A stretch of 64,000 nt of DNA from Tolypothrix campylonemoides VB511288 (GTDB lineage Bacteria > Cyanobacteriota > Cyanobacteriia > Cyanobacteriales > Nostocaceae), in contig JXCB02000002.1 of NCBI GenBank assembly GCA_000828075.3, positions 375,605-439,604 on the forward strand, given 5' to 3'. The notes beneath the pieces are model-generated. The model was not told the origin of the DNA, searched no databases, and saw only the letters and a list, made by a program, of their open reading frames with translations. The first letter of the stretch is position 1. Each line of letters opens with the position of its first letter. The translations under genes and the position numbers were made by a program. Of this stretch, positions 11,041 to 19,436 are shown in pieces.

Positions 11041-11391
11041 CTACCAGTTCAAGGAGCTATCGTTTTCTAAAACTTCAGTGCTGTTTTCAACAGTCGCCTC
11101 TTGTTCCAAATTTGTTAAAAAGGCTTGCAGTCTCATACGTTCAATATAAGGCCACCCTCCCTCAGCTTCAATATCGCGAAGCAGTGAGTAGAGGGCTTGA
11201 CGGTTATCCGGCAAACTCTGTTGAAAAGCCCCATCTCGGATCTCTCGGTGTAACCGCTCTAACTGTCGCAGTAAGGCTAAAAGAGCCTTTGCATCCCCTA
11301 GACAATCTTGTTCTGCATTGTATACCGCAGATGCGATCGCTTGCAGTTCAGAAGACAAATTCGCAGACTCTAGCTTTTTGCCGTTGCTCAT
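11041..11391 (-). CDS. Conserved hypothetical protein (cyanobacterial)
   Basis: A 116-residue soluble, mostly helical protein of unknown function. Visible parts are a helix ELQAIASAVYNAEQDCLGDAKALLALLRQLERLHREIRDG, then LPDNRQALYSLLRDIEAEGGWPYIERMRLQAFLTNLE and an acidic low-complexity tail. The composition and the conserved-looking GGWPYIERMRL segment argue that it is a real gene. It sits between ftsQ and psbO, a block that from memory keeps similar order in Anabaena/Nostoc. I cannot assign a function. Confidence 0.6.
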   Translation of the reverse strand: MSNGKKLESANLSSELQAIASAVYNAEQDCLGDAKALLALLRQLERLHREIRDGAFQQSLPDNRQALYSLLRDIEAEGGWPYIERMRLQAFLTNLEQEATVENSTEVLENDSSLNW

Positions 11392-11878
11392 ACCCCCCTA
11401 TCCCTGTGAATCAGGTTTGATAAAATTTACTGGATATTTTTTGCTTTGACGTGTTACCAGTCAACCTTACGTTGAAAAGTTTAATTGATTTATCAGGTGT
11501 TGTTGTGACAAATTTATTTGCATATCTCAACAAAAAGTAGGTTTTTGCTTTGTGTTTAACTTTGGGGAGTAGCCTAGGCAGACAAAGACTCACTACCCTC
11601 ATAACGTCCCGCTATTAATTAGCCTAGTGGCGCGGCTATCCCACAGTGGTGCATGGTACAGCTTGGAATTGATTGAAAAATTTTGATTTCGACTATTCTA
11701 AATGCACTTATCTAAAGTAGCGATGCCACTAGTGAAGCCAGAGCAATGATTTCAGTCTCTGTATATGTAGAAAAACTTGATACATTTTAAACATCTATGT
11801 TACCAAGAAGTGTTAACCACCAGTTAAGAACAGGTTAGAGACTCTAAGTAGTGAGCACATCCATATGTAAAACCCTAA
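11392..11878. other. Intergenic region left of the IS701-type element
   Basis: Non-coding stretch of 487 bases between the hypothetical gene at 11041-11391 and the insertion sequence. I see no gene, RNA or clear repeat in it. It would have been continuous with the region upstream of psbO before the transposon inserted. Confidence 0.35.
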
Positions 11879-11882
11879 TTAA

Positions 11883-13243
11883 TGGGACTTAAACAAAAAT
11901 TAAGCCCAAATGTAGCCTAAACTAGCTTTGTAAGCGGCAAATACGTCACGATTATTATTCAACCAATCAAAGAAACGGTAAGACATAGCTGTTCTAAATG
12001 CTTCCAAAGCTTCAGTAAAGGTATTCAAAGGTTTGTTTGCCCACCTTCGTCTCAAGCCTCCAGTCATCTGATGCCAAAGAATAAAAGTATATGCACAAAA
12101 AACCAAGATAAAATGTCGAAGTAGACTTGTTTTATCTCGAACTTGATATTCTTTTAACCCTAGCCAACCCTTGGCTTCCCTATAGAAAACTTCCACCCAA
12201 TTTCTTTCTCCATAGGTATTAACTATCCACTCAGGCGAAACAATTGATGTAGAAACATTAGTGATAAAGTAGTCAATATCAGTCGCTTCGGAGAAAGTGT
12301 CAGCATTCATAACGATAGCAATATTTCGCTTTCCTACGAGTTGTGATATCTCTACTTCTCTAGTTACTACCCATACTGTTTTCGGTTTATCTAAGTTGAG
12401 TTCAACCTTGGTGAAAGCCTCTTGAGACAGGCTTTGTGCTAATTCATCTAGCCTCATTGTTTGTTGAACATTTTCTGATATGCTGAGACTTATTTTTCGA
12501 TTTTTGGCTAATCCTCCCACGTACTTTAGTTGTCTCTTCTCTAACTCTAATAAGAACGATGTATTGTTGCCATATCCAGCATCTATCAGTACAATTCCTG
12601 GTTGATATTTTCGCGCCAATGTTCTGTCTATTAACTTGATTGCCAGTTCACTTTTTTTCTCAAATTCACAGTCTTGTTTACCTAATGCTAAGGAATCCGC
12701 GTGCTGGTATAGCTCTATATCTAATGGTAAGCTTTTTCGTCCATCGTACAAATGCGTTGTTACCACTACTATCCCATTATCTGTTTTACCAATCTCTCCA
12801 ATATACTGCCTTCCCACTCCATCAGTAAAATTCCCACTTTTTCTATGACCTGAATCATCAATTATTAAGCTAAATCCTCTACTTATTCTCGTTTGACTAC
12901 ACTTGTTCATCGTCTCTAATCTCAGCTCATTTACCTTCAAATCAGACCATGGAGCTTCAGTTAAAAAGTGGTGTAATTGATGGTATTCGACCCCTATCGT
13001 GTTAGATGCCATCTGAAACACGTTTTTTCTCTCACTTTCCCCCAATAATCCTCCTAAATAATGCCTAAAACCTCTTTTTTGAGCTTTATGAGTAAACGCT
13101 TCATCAAACCGTTGACACCATTTCTCAAAACACGGTGGCATGGCTGCGGGGGTTGTCTCTTTCATTGGGTTTTACTTTAACGTGAAACCTATGCCCGTCA
13201 AGCATTATACCCTATTCTTTTTTCTTTTTTTGTTTAAGTCCCG
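11883..13243 (-). mobile_element. IS701-family insertion sequence, complete
   Basis: A 1361-bp element with terminal inverted repeats: the left end GGGACTTAAACAAAAA (from 11884) matches the complement of the right end at 13227-13242. It is flanked on both sides by TTAA (11879-11882 and 13244-13247), which fits the 4-bp YTNA target duplication known for the IS701 family. It carries one transposase gene, which is intact, so the element may still be active. Near-perfect ends suggest a recent insertion. Confidence 0.85.
11900..13165 (-). CDS. IS701-family DDE transposase
   Basis: A 421-residue IS701-type transposase of the RNase H-like DDE superfamily. Recognisable parts: SLIIDDSGHRKSG (first catalytic Asp region, near residue 100), GIVLIDAGYGN (second Asp, near 195), and YGERNWVEVFYREAKGWLGLKEYQVR (the E-containing motif, near 330), followed by LLRHFILVFCAYTFILWH. 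No frameshift or internal stop is present. It fills most of an element whose ends and target duplication are visible. Confidence 0.93.
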   Translation of the reverse strand: MKETTPAAMPPCFEKWCQRFDEAFTHKAQKRGFRHYLGGLLGESERKNVFQMASNTIGVEYHQLHHFLTEAPWSDLKVNELRLETMNKCSQTRISRGFSLIIDDSGHRKSGNFTDGVGRQYIGEIGKTDNGIVVVTTHLYDGRKSLPLDIELYQHADSLALGKQDCEFEKKSELAIKLIDRTLARKYQPGIVLIDAGYGNNTSFLLELEKRQLKYVGGLAKNRKISLSISENVQQTMRLDELAQSLSQEAFTKVELNLDKPKTVWVVTREVEISQLVGKRNIAIVMNADTFSEATDIDYFITNVSTSIVSPEWIVNTYGERNWVEVFYREAKGWLGLKEYQVRDKTSLLRHFILVFCAYTFILWHQMTGGLRRRWANKPLNTFTEALEAFRTAMSYRFFDWLNNNRDVFAAYKASLGYIWA

Positions 13244-13247
13244 TTAA

Positions 13248-13883
13248 TGTATTTTTTTTACAAAATATAACTCAGTAGTAAGAATATTAAACGCACTCTT
13301 CGAGCATGAATTAAGAGTTTTGGTCTTGAGTCTTGGTCTAAAGCCCCCGTCAATATCCTTTGGAGACCAAGAAAGTCTTTCCGTAATTATTTCCCACGGA
13401 TAGAATCCGGGGGGATATTCTGTAACTAGTGTTCTGTGTTCTGTGTTCTTGTTAAAGTGATTAGCCCTCCTTCCTAGAGAACTACCTGTAGAGTAACAGT
13501 TGAAGTTCTTACGACTTATATAAAAAAGCTGCGACGCATGAGGCGTGCCTCTGAGGAACGCGAAATGCGATCCCGGCTTTGTTGGTCAATATCAGAACGC
13601 TTTGATTTTAAGTTAAAAAAAATCGTATGATCTGGCTGATGAGCGCTTTGATTTCCCCATAAAACAAGGGGCTGTATGTAAAACTGCTGGTTCTTTTACC
13701 ACCTGATGCCATGCATTGCAATAGCGTGCACTGGAGAGGGTAGCTTGGGGTTTAAAGCTTCAGGCTCAAGCGACACGTTTAAAAACGTTTAGCTACAAGA
13801 AGTTTGAGCAGCGCCTCGCGCTTATCAAAGCAGGGCGTGCAGTTTTACTAGTTAAATATTAATTTTTGAGATTGAGGTTAACT
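13248..13883. other. Region upstream of psbO
   Basis: This 636-base stretch has no supported gene. Its left third (13278-13440) is a dispersed repeat with a related copy at 31945-32115 in opposite orientation. The rest presumably includes the psbO promoter; the ribosome-binding site TGAGGTT lies just before the psbO ATG. Confidence 0.45.
13278..13440 (-). repeat. Dispersed non-coding repeat, copy 1
   Basis: Read on the minus strand, this segment shares with 31945-32115 (plus strand), in the same order, the blocks CAGAATATCCCC, CGGAAA-ACTTTCTT, a GGGGGC core, ACTCAA, AACTCTTAATT and GCGTTTAATATTCT. The blocks are separated by diverged sequence of similar length, so the two are old copies of one element. 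No open reading frame is conserved, so it behaves like a degenerate miniature repeat. Confidence 0.65.
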
Positions 13884-14717
13884 ATGAGGTTTCGCGCTTT
13901 AATTGTTGCACTCTTGGCTTTGTGCCTGGGGTTCCTAACTGCTTGTAGTGAAGCTCCATCATCGACGAGTACAGAGTTCCTGACTTACGAGCAGATTAGA
14001 GGCACCGGTTTGGCTGTTAAATGCCCCGTATTGGCAGAAACAAGCCGTGGTTCCATTCCCATTGATGGTAGCCAGTCTTACACCATAAAAGAACTGTGCA
14101 TAGAACCCACCCAATTCTTTGTCAAAGAAGAACCCGTTAACAAACGGCAACAAGCAGAATATGTTGCCGGCAAATTGTTGACTCGCCGCACCTACTCCTT
14201 GGATCAAATCATCGGCGATCTAAAAGTCAATCCAGATAATAGCCTCACCTTTGTGGAGAAAGATGGCTTTGACTTCCAAGCGATTACAGTCAAACTGCCT
14301 GGTGGTGAAAGCGTACCTTTCCTGTTTACCGTCAAAGGTTTGGTGGCTCAAACACAACCTGGTTTGACCAGCATTAACACCTCAACTGACTTTGAAGGTA
14401 GCTTCAGAGTCCCCTCCTATCGTGGTGCTTCCTTCCTCGATCCCAAAGGTCGCGGTGTTACCAGTGGGTATGATAACGCGGTGGCTCTTCCCGCTCAATC
14501 TGATGATGAAGAACTCAGGCGTGCCAATGTCAAGCAAGCTGAAATTCTCAAAGGTAAAATTTCTCTGCAAGTAGCGAAAGTAGATAACTCTACTGGCGAA
14601 ATTGCAGGCACCTTCGAGAGCGAACAGCCCTCTGATACCGATTTAGGCGCTAAAGAACCTGAGGAAGTCAAGGTTCGCGGTCTGTTCTATGCTCGTGTAG
14701 AACCCGCTCGTGTGTAG
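13884..14717 (+). CDS. psbO: Photosystem II manganese-stabilizing protein PsbO
   Basis: PsbO is the 33-kDa extrinsic lumenal subunit that stabilises the Mn4CaO5 cluster of photosystem II. From the ATG at 13884 it has 277 residues: a signal peptide (MRFRALIVALLALCLGFLTAC) whose LTAC end resembles a lipobox, then the mature start with TYEQIRGTGLAVKCP, the second cysteine in KELCIEP forming the conserved disulphide, the loops SLDQIIGDLKV and GGESVPFLFTVKGLVA, and the FRVPSYRGASFLDPKGRG signature. An in-frame TTG at 13866 is upstream but the AGGTT just before 13884 supports the ATG. The next gene on the same strand is sigF. Confidence 0.97.
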   Translation: MRFRALIVALLALCLGFLTACSEAPSSTSTEFLTYEQIRGTGLAVKCPVLAETSRGSIPIDGSQSYTIKELCIEPTQFFVKEEPVNKRQQAEYVAGKLLTRRTYSLDQIIGDLKVNPDNSLTFVEKDGFDFQAITVKLPGGESVPFLFTVKGLVAQTQPGLTSINTSTDFEGSFRVPSYRGASFLDPKGRGVTSGYDNAVALPAQSDDEELRRANVKQAEILKGKISLQVAKVDNSTGEIAGTFESEQPSDTDLGAKEPEEVKVRGLFYARVEPARV

Positions 14718-15479
14718 ATTCTTCTAAAGACTGCAACTGACTGAGACTTAAAGCTTCTATTGCGTTTATGAGGTAACTTCTTACCTTCTGACAGGATATT
14801 TTCTGAAAGGAGGGTTTGGAGTTACCTCTGTACGTATGTGGTTAGGTGATAAAATTGCTGACTCTATACGTAAGTGCAACAAGCGGCGTCTCACCCTTTT
14901 TATTGTTAGTGTAAATATTTTTACTTTTCATATACTTTTTGCAGTAGAAACACAGATATGTATCAAGTCTTTAAATATTAAGTGTTTTTCCTGATATTAT
15001 TGATTCCTAATTCAGCTAGATAGTTTCTATTTTCCGTCTATTTTTACTAAACTAACTGCACTGCTGGATTCGCGACTTTAATTCAGTAGAATTGCGGTTT
15101 TTAATTTAGTAATAAAGTTTTTATTTTATTTTTATGTAGCTTTTGAAAAACTACACAATACACCAAAAACTTACCTAAAAAACAAAAAACTCCCTCAAAT
15201 TTAAATTAAGCTGCATTGTCACTCCGCTTGTAGTAAATATTTCCAGCAGAAAATTTTTTATCTGCCATAGGAGCTTCTCAATTATGTAGGGCGATGTCAC
15301 CCTCGCTGAGCGCTGCTAGGCGCAGGCTGCGCCTTGGCGGAGCCTGCGCGTAAAAGTCTTGCGTTCACCATCTAACGGGTACGCTGCAAAAATCTGACTT
15401 ATAAATACAATCGCAGCTTGGTTTAAAAGTGAGTATTTATGTGTTTATTCGACCTTATTTGGTCTAGAAATGCGGTGCT
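14718..15479. other. Intergenic region between psbO and sigF
   Basis: 762 bases, AT-rich, without a supported gene. Near 15320-15349 there is an inverted repeat (GCGCAGGCT/AGCCTGCGC) within a GC-rich patch of repeat-like DNA. No strong terminator is seen right after psbO. The 3' part should hold the sigF promoter. Confidence 0.4.
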
Positions 15480-16256
15480 ATGACAACCACACTTACCGAT
15501 GAACTGAAGCATGAAATTTGGCAGTTGTTGCGAGAATATCAGCAATTTCGCGCAGCTGATGTTCGTAACCAACTGGTGAAACTGAATTTTGGACTTGTGA
15601 GAAAAGAAGCTCACTACTGGATCAATCAATGCCAAGAAAGCTATGATGACTTGCTCCAGGTAGGTTGTTTGGGTTTGATTTTAGCTATAGAAAGATTTGA
15701 TATTTCTAAAGGGCATGCTTTTAGTTCCTTTGCGATTCCGTATATTCGCGGTGAAATTCAACACTATCTTCGAGATAAAGGAGTCACCGTGCGAATTCCC
15801 CGACGCTGGTTAGCGCTGCAACAGCAAGCAATCTTGGTTACGCGTTGTTTACGGGAAAAATACAATCGCCAACCTACTGATTCTGAGTTAGCAGCAGCAT
15901 TGGAAATTTCCCTAGGAGAATGGCAGGAAATTAAATTAGCATGGGCTAACCGCGCCCCTTTAAGCCTGGATGTTCCAGTCCAGAATGGAGATGAAGACAC
16001 AACTTTACTGGGAGAACTCGTTCCAGACAACCGCTACCGCAGCTTTCAACTAGCACAAGAAGACCGAATTCGCCTGCACCAATGCTTGTTGCAGTTAGAA
16101 CAACGCACCCGCGAAGTCTTGGAATTTGTGTTTTTGCATGATTTGACGCAAAAACAAGTTGCAGAACGCCTTGGTATAAGTGTAATCACGGTTTCTCGTA
16201 GGATCAAGAAAGGGCTAGACTCGCTGAAACAGTTAATGTGTATGGCAGAGGAGTGA
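15480..16256 (+). CDS. sigF: Group 3 RNA polymerase sigma factor (SigF)
   Basis: A 258-residue sigma-70 family factor of the B/F/G type. Region 2 is seen in NFGLVRKEAHYWINQCQESYDDLLQVGCLGLILAIERFD and FSSFAIPYIRGEIQHYLRDK (-10 recognition), region 3 in RIPRRW...REKYNRQPTDSELAAAL, and region 4 in LEQRTREVLEFVFLHDLTQKQVAERLGISVITVSRRIKKGL (helix-turn-helix for the -35). SigF in cyanobacteria controls pilus and motility genes and salt or light responses; the location beside psbO matches, from memory, that in Anabaena. No anti-sigma gene is adjacent. Confidence 0.92.
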   Translation: MTTTLTDELKHEIWQLLREYQQFRAADVRNQLVKLNFGLVRKEAHYWINQCQESYDDLLQVGCLGLILAIERFDISKGHAFSSFAIPYIRGEIQHYLRDKGVTVRIPRRWLALQQQAILVTRCLREKYNRQPTDSELAAALEISLGEWQEIKLAWANRAPLSLDVPVQNGDEDTTLLGELVPDNRYRSFQLAQEDRIRLHQCLLQLEQRTREVLEFVFLHDLTQKQVAERLGISVITVSRRIKKGLDSLKQLMCMAEE

Positions 16257-16390
16257 AGGCAAAACTTAACAAAATCGCAATTCCACCCAAATATAGAGTG
16301 TTTAAAATCACTTTAATGAAGCGGGAAGTGAGGTTATAAAGGTATGAAACTTCGCTTGGTGTGTAAATTTTAGGCATATGAGAACAGCTC

Positions 16391-17488
16391 ATGGGCAGAA
16401 ATTCAAAAATTACAATAGCGGCTATCCTAGCTTTGACGATCGCCTCGTGTTCCTCGCAAGGTGATCAATCTAGTCATCCTACATCTACCAACACGCCAGC
16501 AGCGACTCAAAAAGCAGCAAATCAGCGGTTTCATAACCCAGTTGTATCTGCCAATCAAAAACCAGCAAATCAGGGGTTTAAGAACCCAGTCGTATCTGTC
16601 AATCAAAAAGCAGCAAATCAGGGGTTTAAGAACCCAGTCGTATCTGCCAAACAGACTCCACCAGTTATTACAACTACTGCTAACTTGATTCAACCAACGA
16701 ATGCTACACAACGGGTAGGGGTTGTCTCAAAACGTCGGAAAGACCCGTTTGCACAAATTGTAGAACCTTATTCGATTAAAGTAACGAATACGCCTGTAGT
16801 GGTAAAACCCGTTTCTAAGTTACTACCAGCAGCTAAGAGTAAACGGCAAAGCAATGTGATAGCTACTACAACCAAAAACCCTTTAAATCAAAACAAGCAC
16901 AGAATCAAGAAAACAGCCATTAAGCAAAACGCTGCGCGCGAAAGGGTAATTGGACAAGCAACAGCACCGCCAAGGGCGATGGCGCATTCGCGTACCCTAC
17001 GTGCCTACAGCACCGCGCCCCAAAAAACGATGCTCCCGGAGAAAGCCCCGCCAAGGGCAATCGCATCTGTTAAACTCAATTCCAAACGTGCTGTTACTCC
17101 TGTGCTACCTAAAGTCTTACCCCAAATCCCCAACCCGGCTTTAGCATCTGTATTACCACCACCACAACCAGAGTTAGCCAGAACAGTTTTTGTTTCTGGT
17201 GTGGTTCTCATTGGCAAAGAACCGCAAGCAATTATCAAAGTACCGAATGAGGCAACAAGTCGCTATGTGCAAGCAGGACAGCGGCTAGGAAATGGAGTGC
17301 TGATTAAACGTATTGAGATCAATGAAGGCTCCGAACCGAGCGTAATTCTGGAACAATATGGTATTGAAGTTGCCAGAATGGTCGGGGAAGGAATTGCTAC
17401 CCAAACCCCACCAACTGCTGCTTCTGGGGAAAATCCTGTTTCTTTGACAGAACCAACCCAAAACCCTGTTCCAGGCGGAGCTAGTTAA
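16391..17488 (+). CDS. Repeat-containing lipoprotein-like hypothetical with PilP-like C-terminal domain
   Basis: A 365-residue exported protein of unknown function. The N-terminus MGRNSKITIAAILALTIASC ends in a likely lipobox (TIAS-C), so it should be lipid-anchored. Residues about 40-87 are three copies of a 16-residue unit (QKxANQGFKNPVVSxN; DNA period 48 bp, 16508-16651). A long basic, low-complexity linker follows, and residues about 270-335 form a compact beta-rich domain (VFVSGVVLIGKEPQAIIKVPNE, YVQAGQRLGNGVLIKRIE) that resembles PilP/GspC-type domains linking inner and outer membrane parts of pilus or secretion machines. This likeness is weak. The next gene starts 2 bases after its stop. 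Proximity to sigF, a pilus regulator, fits but does not prove a pilus role. Confidence 0.65.
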   Translation: MGRNSKITIAAILALTIASCSSQGDQSSHPTSTNTPAATQKAANQRFHNPVVSANQKPANQGFKNPVVSVNQKAANQGFKNPVVSAKQTPPVITTTANLIQPTNATQRVGVVSKRRKDPFAQIVEPYSIKVTNTPVVVKPVSKLLPAAKSKRQSNVIATTTKNPLNQNKHRIKKTAIKQNAARERVIGQATAPPRAMAHSRTLRAYSTAPQKTMLPEKAPPRAIASVKLNSKRAVTPVLPKVLPQIPNPALASVLPPPQPELARTVFVSGVVLIGKEPQAIIKVPNEATSRYVQAGQRLGNGVLIKRIEINEGSEPSVILEQYGIEVARMVGEGIATQTPPTAASGENPVSLTEPTQNPVPGGAS

Positions 17489-17490
17489 AG

Positions 17491-17736
17491 ATGGAGACAA
17501 GAGAAAAAATTGAATTTGCTGGTTTACCTTTAGCAGTCTATCGAGAGATCGCAGCTCATTTACGTCAACTAGAAGGAGTAGAAGTTAGTTTAATTCCTCA
17601 AACCTCCCAAGAGTTTGATTACAATCAGAGCCAAATTGCTGGTTTATGGATTTCGTATACCCCTAAGTGTGGCGCTCAAAGTCGGCAACGCGTACAGCAA
17701 ATCTTGACTTATTATCGCAGTCACTACGTTGCTTGA
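17491..17736 (+). CDS. Conserved hypothetical protein, 81 residues
   Basis: A small soluble protein, METREKIEFAGLPLAVYRE followed by IAAHLRQLEGVEVSLIPQ, then a strand GLWISYTP and a C-terminal helix RQRVQQILTYYRSHYVA. It starts two bases after the stop of the upstream lipoprotein gene, so the two are almost surely co-transcribed. The helix-strand-strand-helix pattern is well formed and it looks like a conserved cyanobacterial family, but I do not recognise a function. Confidence 0.65.
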   Translation: METREKIEFAGLPLAVYREIAAHLRQLEGVEVSLIPQTSQEFDYNQSQIAGLWISYTPKCGAQSRQRVQQILTYYRSHYVA

Positions 17737-17766
17737 CGAATTTAATATTTGTCATAGCGTGAAGCA

Positions 17767-18399
17767 TTATGCCACGGCTTCTGATGTAACCTGGTGAACC
17801 AGCGTGGAGGCGATCGCCTCTAGGGGCAAGACAAAATCCACTTTTCCTGTGGCGATTGCTGCTGCCGGCATGCTGAAAAACTCAGATGTCGATTCATCCT
17901 GAGCGATCGCCATGCCCCCATGCTTCTTGATTGATAGCACGCCCAGTGTGCCATCAGTGCCGTTGCCTGTGAGAACGACTGCGATCGCCCGTGACTTGTA
18001 AGTAGTGGCGACTGACATAAACAGTTTATCGGCAGCAGGGCGGACAAAGTTCATTTTGGGTGTATCTGAAAGCAGCAGCGTGCCGTTAGGCTGAACCAGC
18101 AGGTGTTGAGCAGGAACAGCAACATAAACGGTGCCTGGACGCAGAACATCTCCAGTTGCGGCTCTTTTGACTTGCAACGCTGTCCGCTGGCTTAAAATTT
18201 CAGGAAGCTGGCTGGGGTAGTTGGGGCTGAGGTGCTGGACGACCAGAATAGCCGCCGGAAAATCGGCAGGTAATGCAGACAAAACGGTGCTAATTGCCTT
18301 TAACCCACCCACAGAAGCTGCCAATGCCACAACATTAAATGCAATATTTGGAAACTGAGAGAAAAGGCGATGTTGCGGAATCTGGATTAAGGAGTTCAT
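17767..18399 (-). CDS. Stand-alone CheB-type methylesterase
   Basis: A 210-residue protein made of the CheB catalytic domain only, without the receiver domain that normally controls it. The catalytic triad is visible: Ser29 in ALAASVGGL, His56 in VVQHLSP, and Asp near residue 150 in LTGNGTDGT. CheB removes methyl groups from (and deamidates) chemoreceptor glutamates. Stand-alone CheB domains in cyanobacteria often go with hybrid sensor or CheR genes, but none is adjacent here. It is divergent from a Crp/Fnr-type gene, and two palindromic sites lie between them. The ATG at 18397-18399 is followed by a non-conserved 20-residue lead. Confidence 0.88.
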   Translation of the reverse strand: MNSLIQIPQHRLFSQFPNIAFNVVALAASVGGLKAISTVLSALPADFPAAILVVQHLSPNYPSQLPEILSQRTALQVKRAATGDVLRPGTVYVAVPAQHLLVQPNGTLLLSDTPKMNFVRPAADKLFMSVATTYKSRAIAVVLTGNGTDGTLGVLSIKKHGGMAIAQDESTSEFFSMPAAAIATGKVDFVLPLEAIASTLVHQVTSEAVA

Positions 18400-18436
18400 G
18401 TGGGTGCGATTTTAAGGAGACTGTCAGATGCAGAAT

Positions 18437-18454
18437 TTGTACTCTACCGTACAA
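18437..18454. promoter_or_regulatory. Operator-like palindrome 1 between cheB-like and crp-like genes
   Basis: The sequence TTGTAC-TCTACC-GTACAA is an 18-base inverted repeat with 6-base arms. It shares arms, length and orientation with a second palindrome starting exactly 33 bases further on. Placement in the divergent promoter region and the near three-turn spacing suggest binding sites for a dimeric regulator, perhaps the adjacent Crp/Fnr-like protein. Confidence 0.55.
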
Positions 18455-18469
18455 TTACCTCTCCTTATA

Positions 18470-18487
18470 TTGTACTCTCGAGTACAA
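18470..18487. promoter_or_regulatory. Operator-like palindrome 2 between cheB-like and crp-like genes
   Basis: TTGTACTC-TC-GAGTACAA is a perfect inverted repeat with 8-base arms. Its outer TTGTAC/GTACAA arms equal those of palindrome 1. It is stronger than the first site. The arms differ from the classic CRP consensus TGTGA/TCACA and from the NtcA consensus GTA-N8-TAC (the inner GTA...TAC spacing here is 6+), so the regulator is uncertain. Confidence 0.55.
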
Positions 18488-18587
18488 ACTTTGTTTACAA
18501 TTATATTCCCCTTGCGTCAGAGGTTCTTCCCCCCTGCCCTGCGTTATCTCGTTAGATACGAGTGATGTAATCAGGCAACTAAAATTT

Positions 18588-19310
18588 GTGTCTCAAAGCT
18601 TTTCAACTTCTATAAAAAATCGGCTGCTGGCTAGCTTGCCTAGGGAGGAATATGAACGGCTTCAGCCTTATTTAGAACCCGTTTTCCTTGACTTTAAACG
18701 AGAGCTTTATCAGCCAAACGTGCCGCTCGACTTTGTCTACTTTCCGTTAGAGGGAGTTTTCTCGCTGTTGTCGTTGTCATCAGAGGGTGAACTGATAGAA
18801 GTTGCAACGGTGGGCAATGAAGGGATGGTTGGGCTACCCGTATTTCTAGGAGTCAGACAAATTCCTGGGATGGCGATGTGTCAAGTTCCTGGCAATGCCT
18901 TGAGGATGCGAGCTGAGGATTTGCAGACTCAAGTCAGCCGCGACTCATCGCTGTATGATGTGCTGCACCGTTACACGCAAGCCTTGTTTAATTTCATTTC
19001 ACAATCGGCACTATGCAATCGGCTGCATTTGATCGAACAACGCTGCTGTCGGTGGCTGCTCTTGACTCGCGATCGCGTGGACACCGATCAATTTCCGCTC
19101 ACCCACGAGTTTTTGTCCCAAATGCTGGGGGTGCGGCGGGCAGGTGTGAGTGAGGTGGCTTCCAGGTTACAAAATGCAGGCTTCATTTCCTACCGTTATG
19201 GCAAGATAACCATTTTGGATCGAGCCGGGTTAGAAGCAACAAGCTGTGAGTGTTATGAACTCATCAAAGCGGAATTCGAGCGCTTAATTGGCGGCAATAA
19301 TATGAATTAA
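18588..19310 (+). CDS. Crp/Fnr family transcriptional regulator
   Basis: A regulator with an N-terminal cyclic-nucleotide-type sensor fold and a C-terminal winged helix. From the GTG at 18588 it has 240 residues: sensor strands RELYQPNVPLDFVYFPLEGVFSLLS and GELIEVATVGNEGMVGLPVFLG, a long dimerisation helix with LCNRLHLIEQRCCRWLLLTRDR, and the helix-turn-helix LTHEFLSQMLGVRRAGVSEVASRLQNAGFISY. The frame is open much further upstream, but that part covers the operator region and reads as non-protein sequence, so the internal GTG is preferred; the true start is not certain. The sensor loop lacks the Arg-Ser pair that binds cAMP in CRP, so the ligand is unknown. Confidence 0.82.
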   Translation: MSQSFSTSIKNRLLASLPREEYERLQPYLEPVFLDFKRELYQPNVPLDFVYFPLEGVFSLLSLSSEGELIEVATVGNEGMVGLPVFLGVRQIPGMAMCQVPGNALRMRAEDLQTQVSRDSSLYDVLHRYTQALFNFISQSALCNRLHLIEQRCCRWLLLTRDRVDTDQFPLTHEFLSQMLGVRRAGVSEVASRLQNAGFISYRYGKITILDRAGLEATSCECYELIKAEFERLIGGNNMN

Positions 19311-19436
19311 GACCTGGGGTCTGCTGTTTGAATAATCAGGTGATAAATTTTGAAATTGCTGAGTGCTGAGTTAAACTGGCAAGCAAGATAATTCAAACAT
19401 CACGAAAGCGGCTCCACGGTTTGGGCATCACTCAAA

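Noticed and set aside
18339-18587. Longer N-terminus of the Crp/Fnr-like protein
   Set aside because: The 83 extra codons cover the start of the divergent cheB gene and the operators and are cysteine-rich nonsense; internal GTG start preferred.
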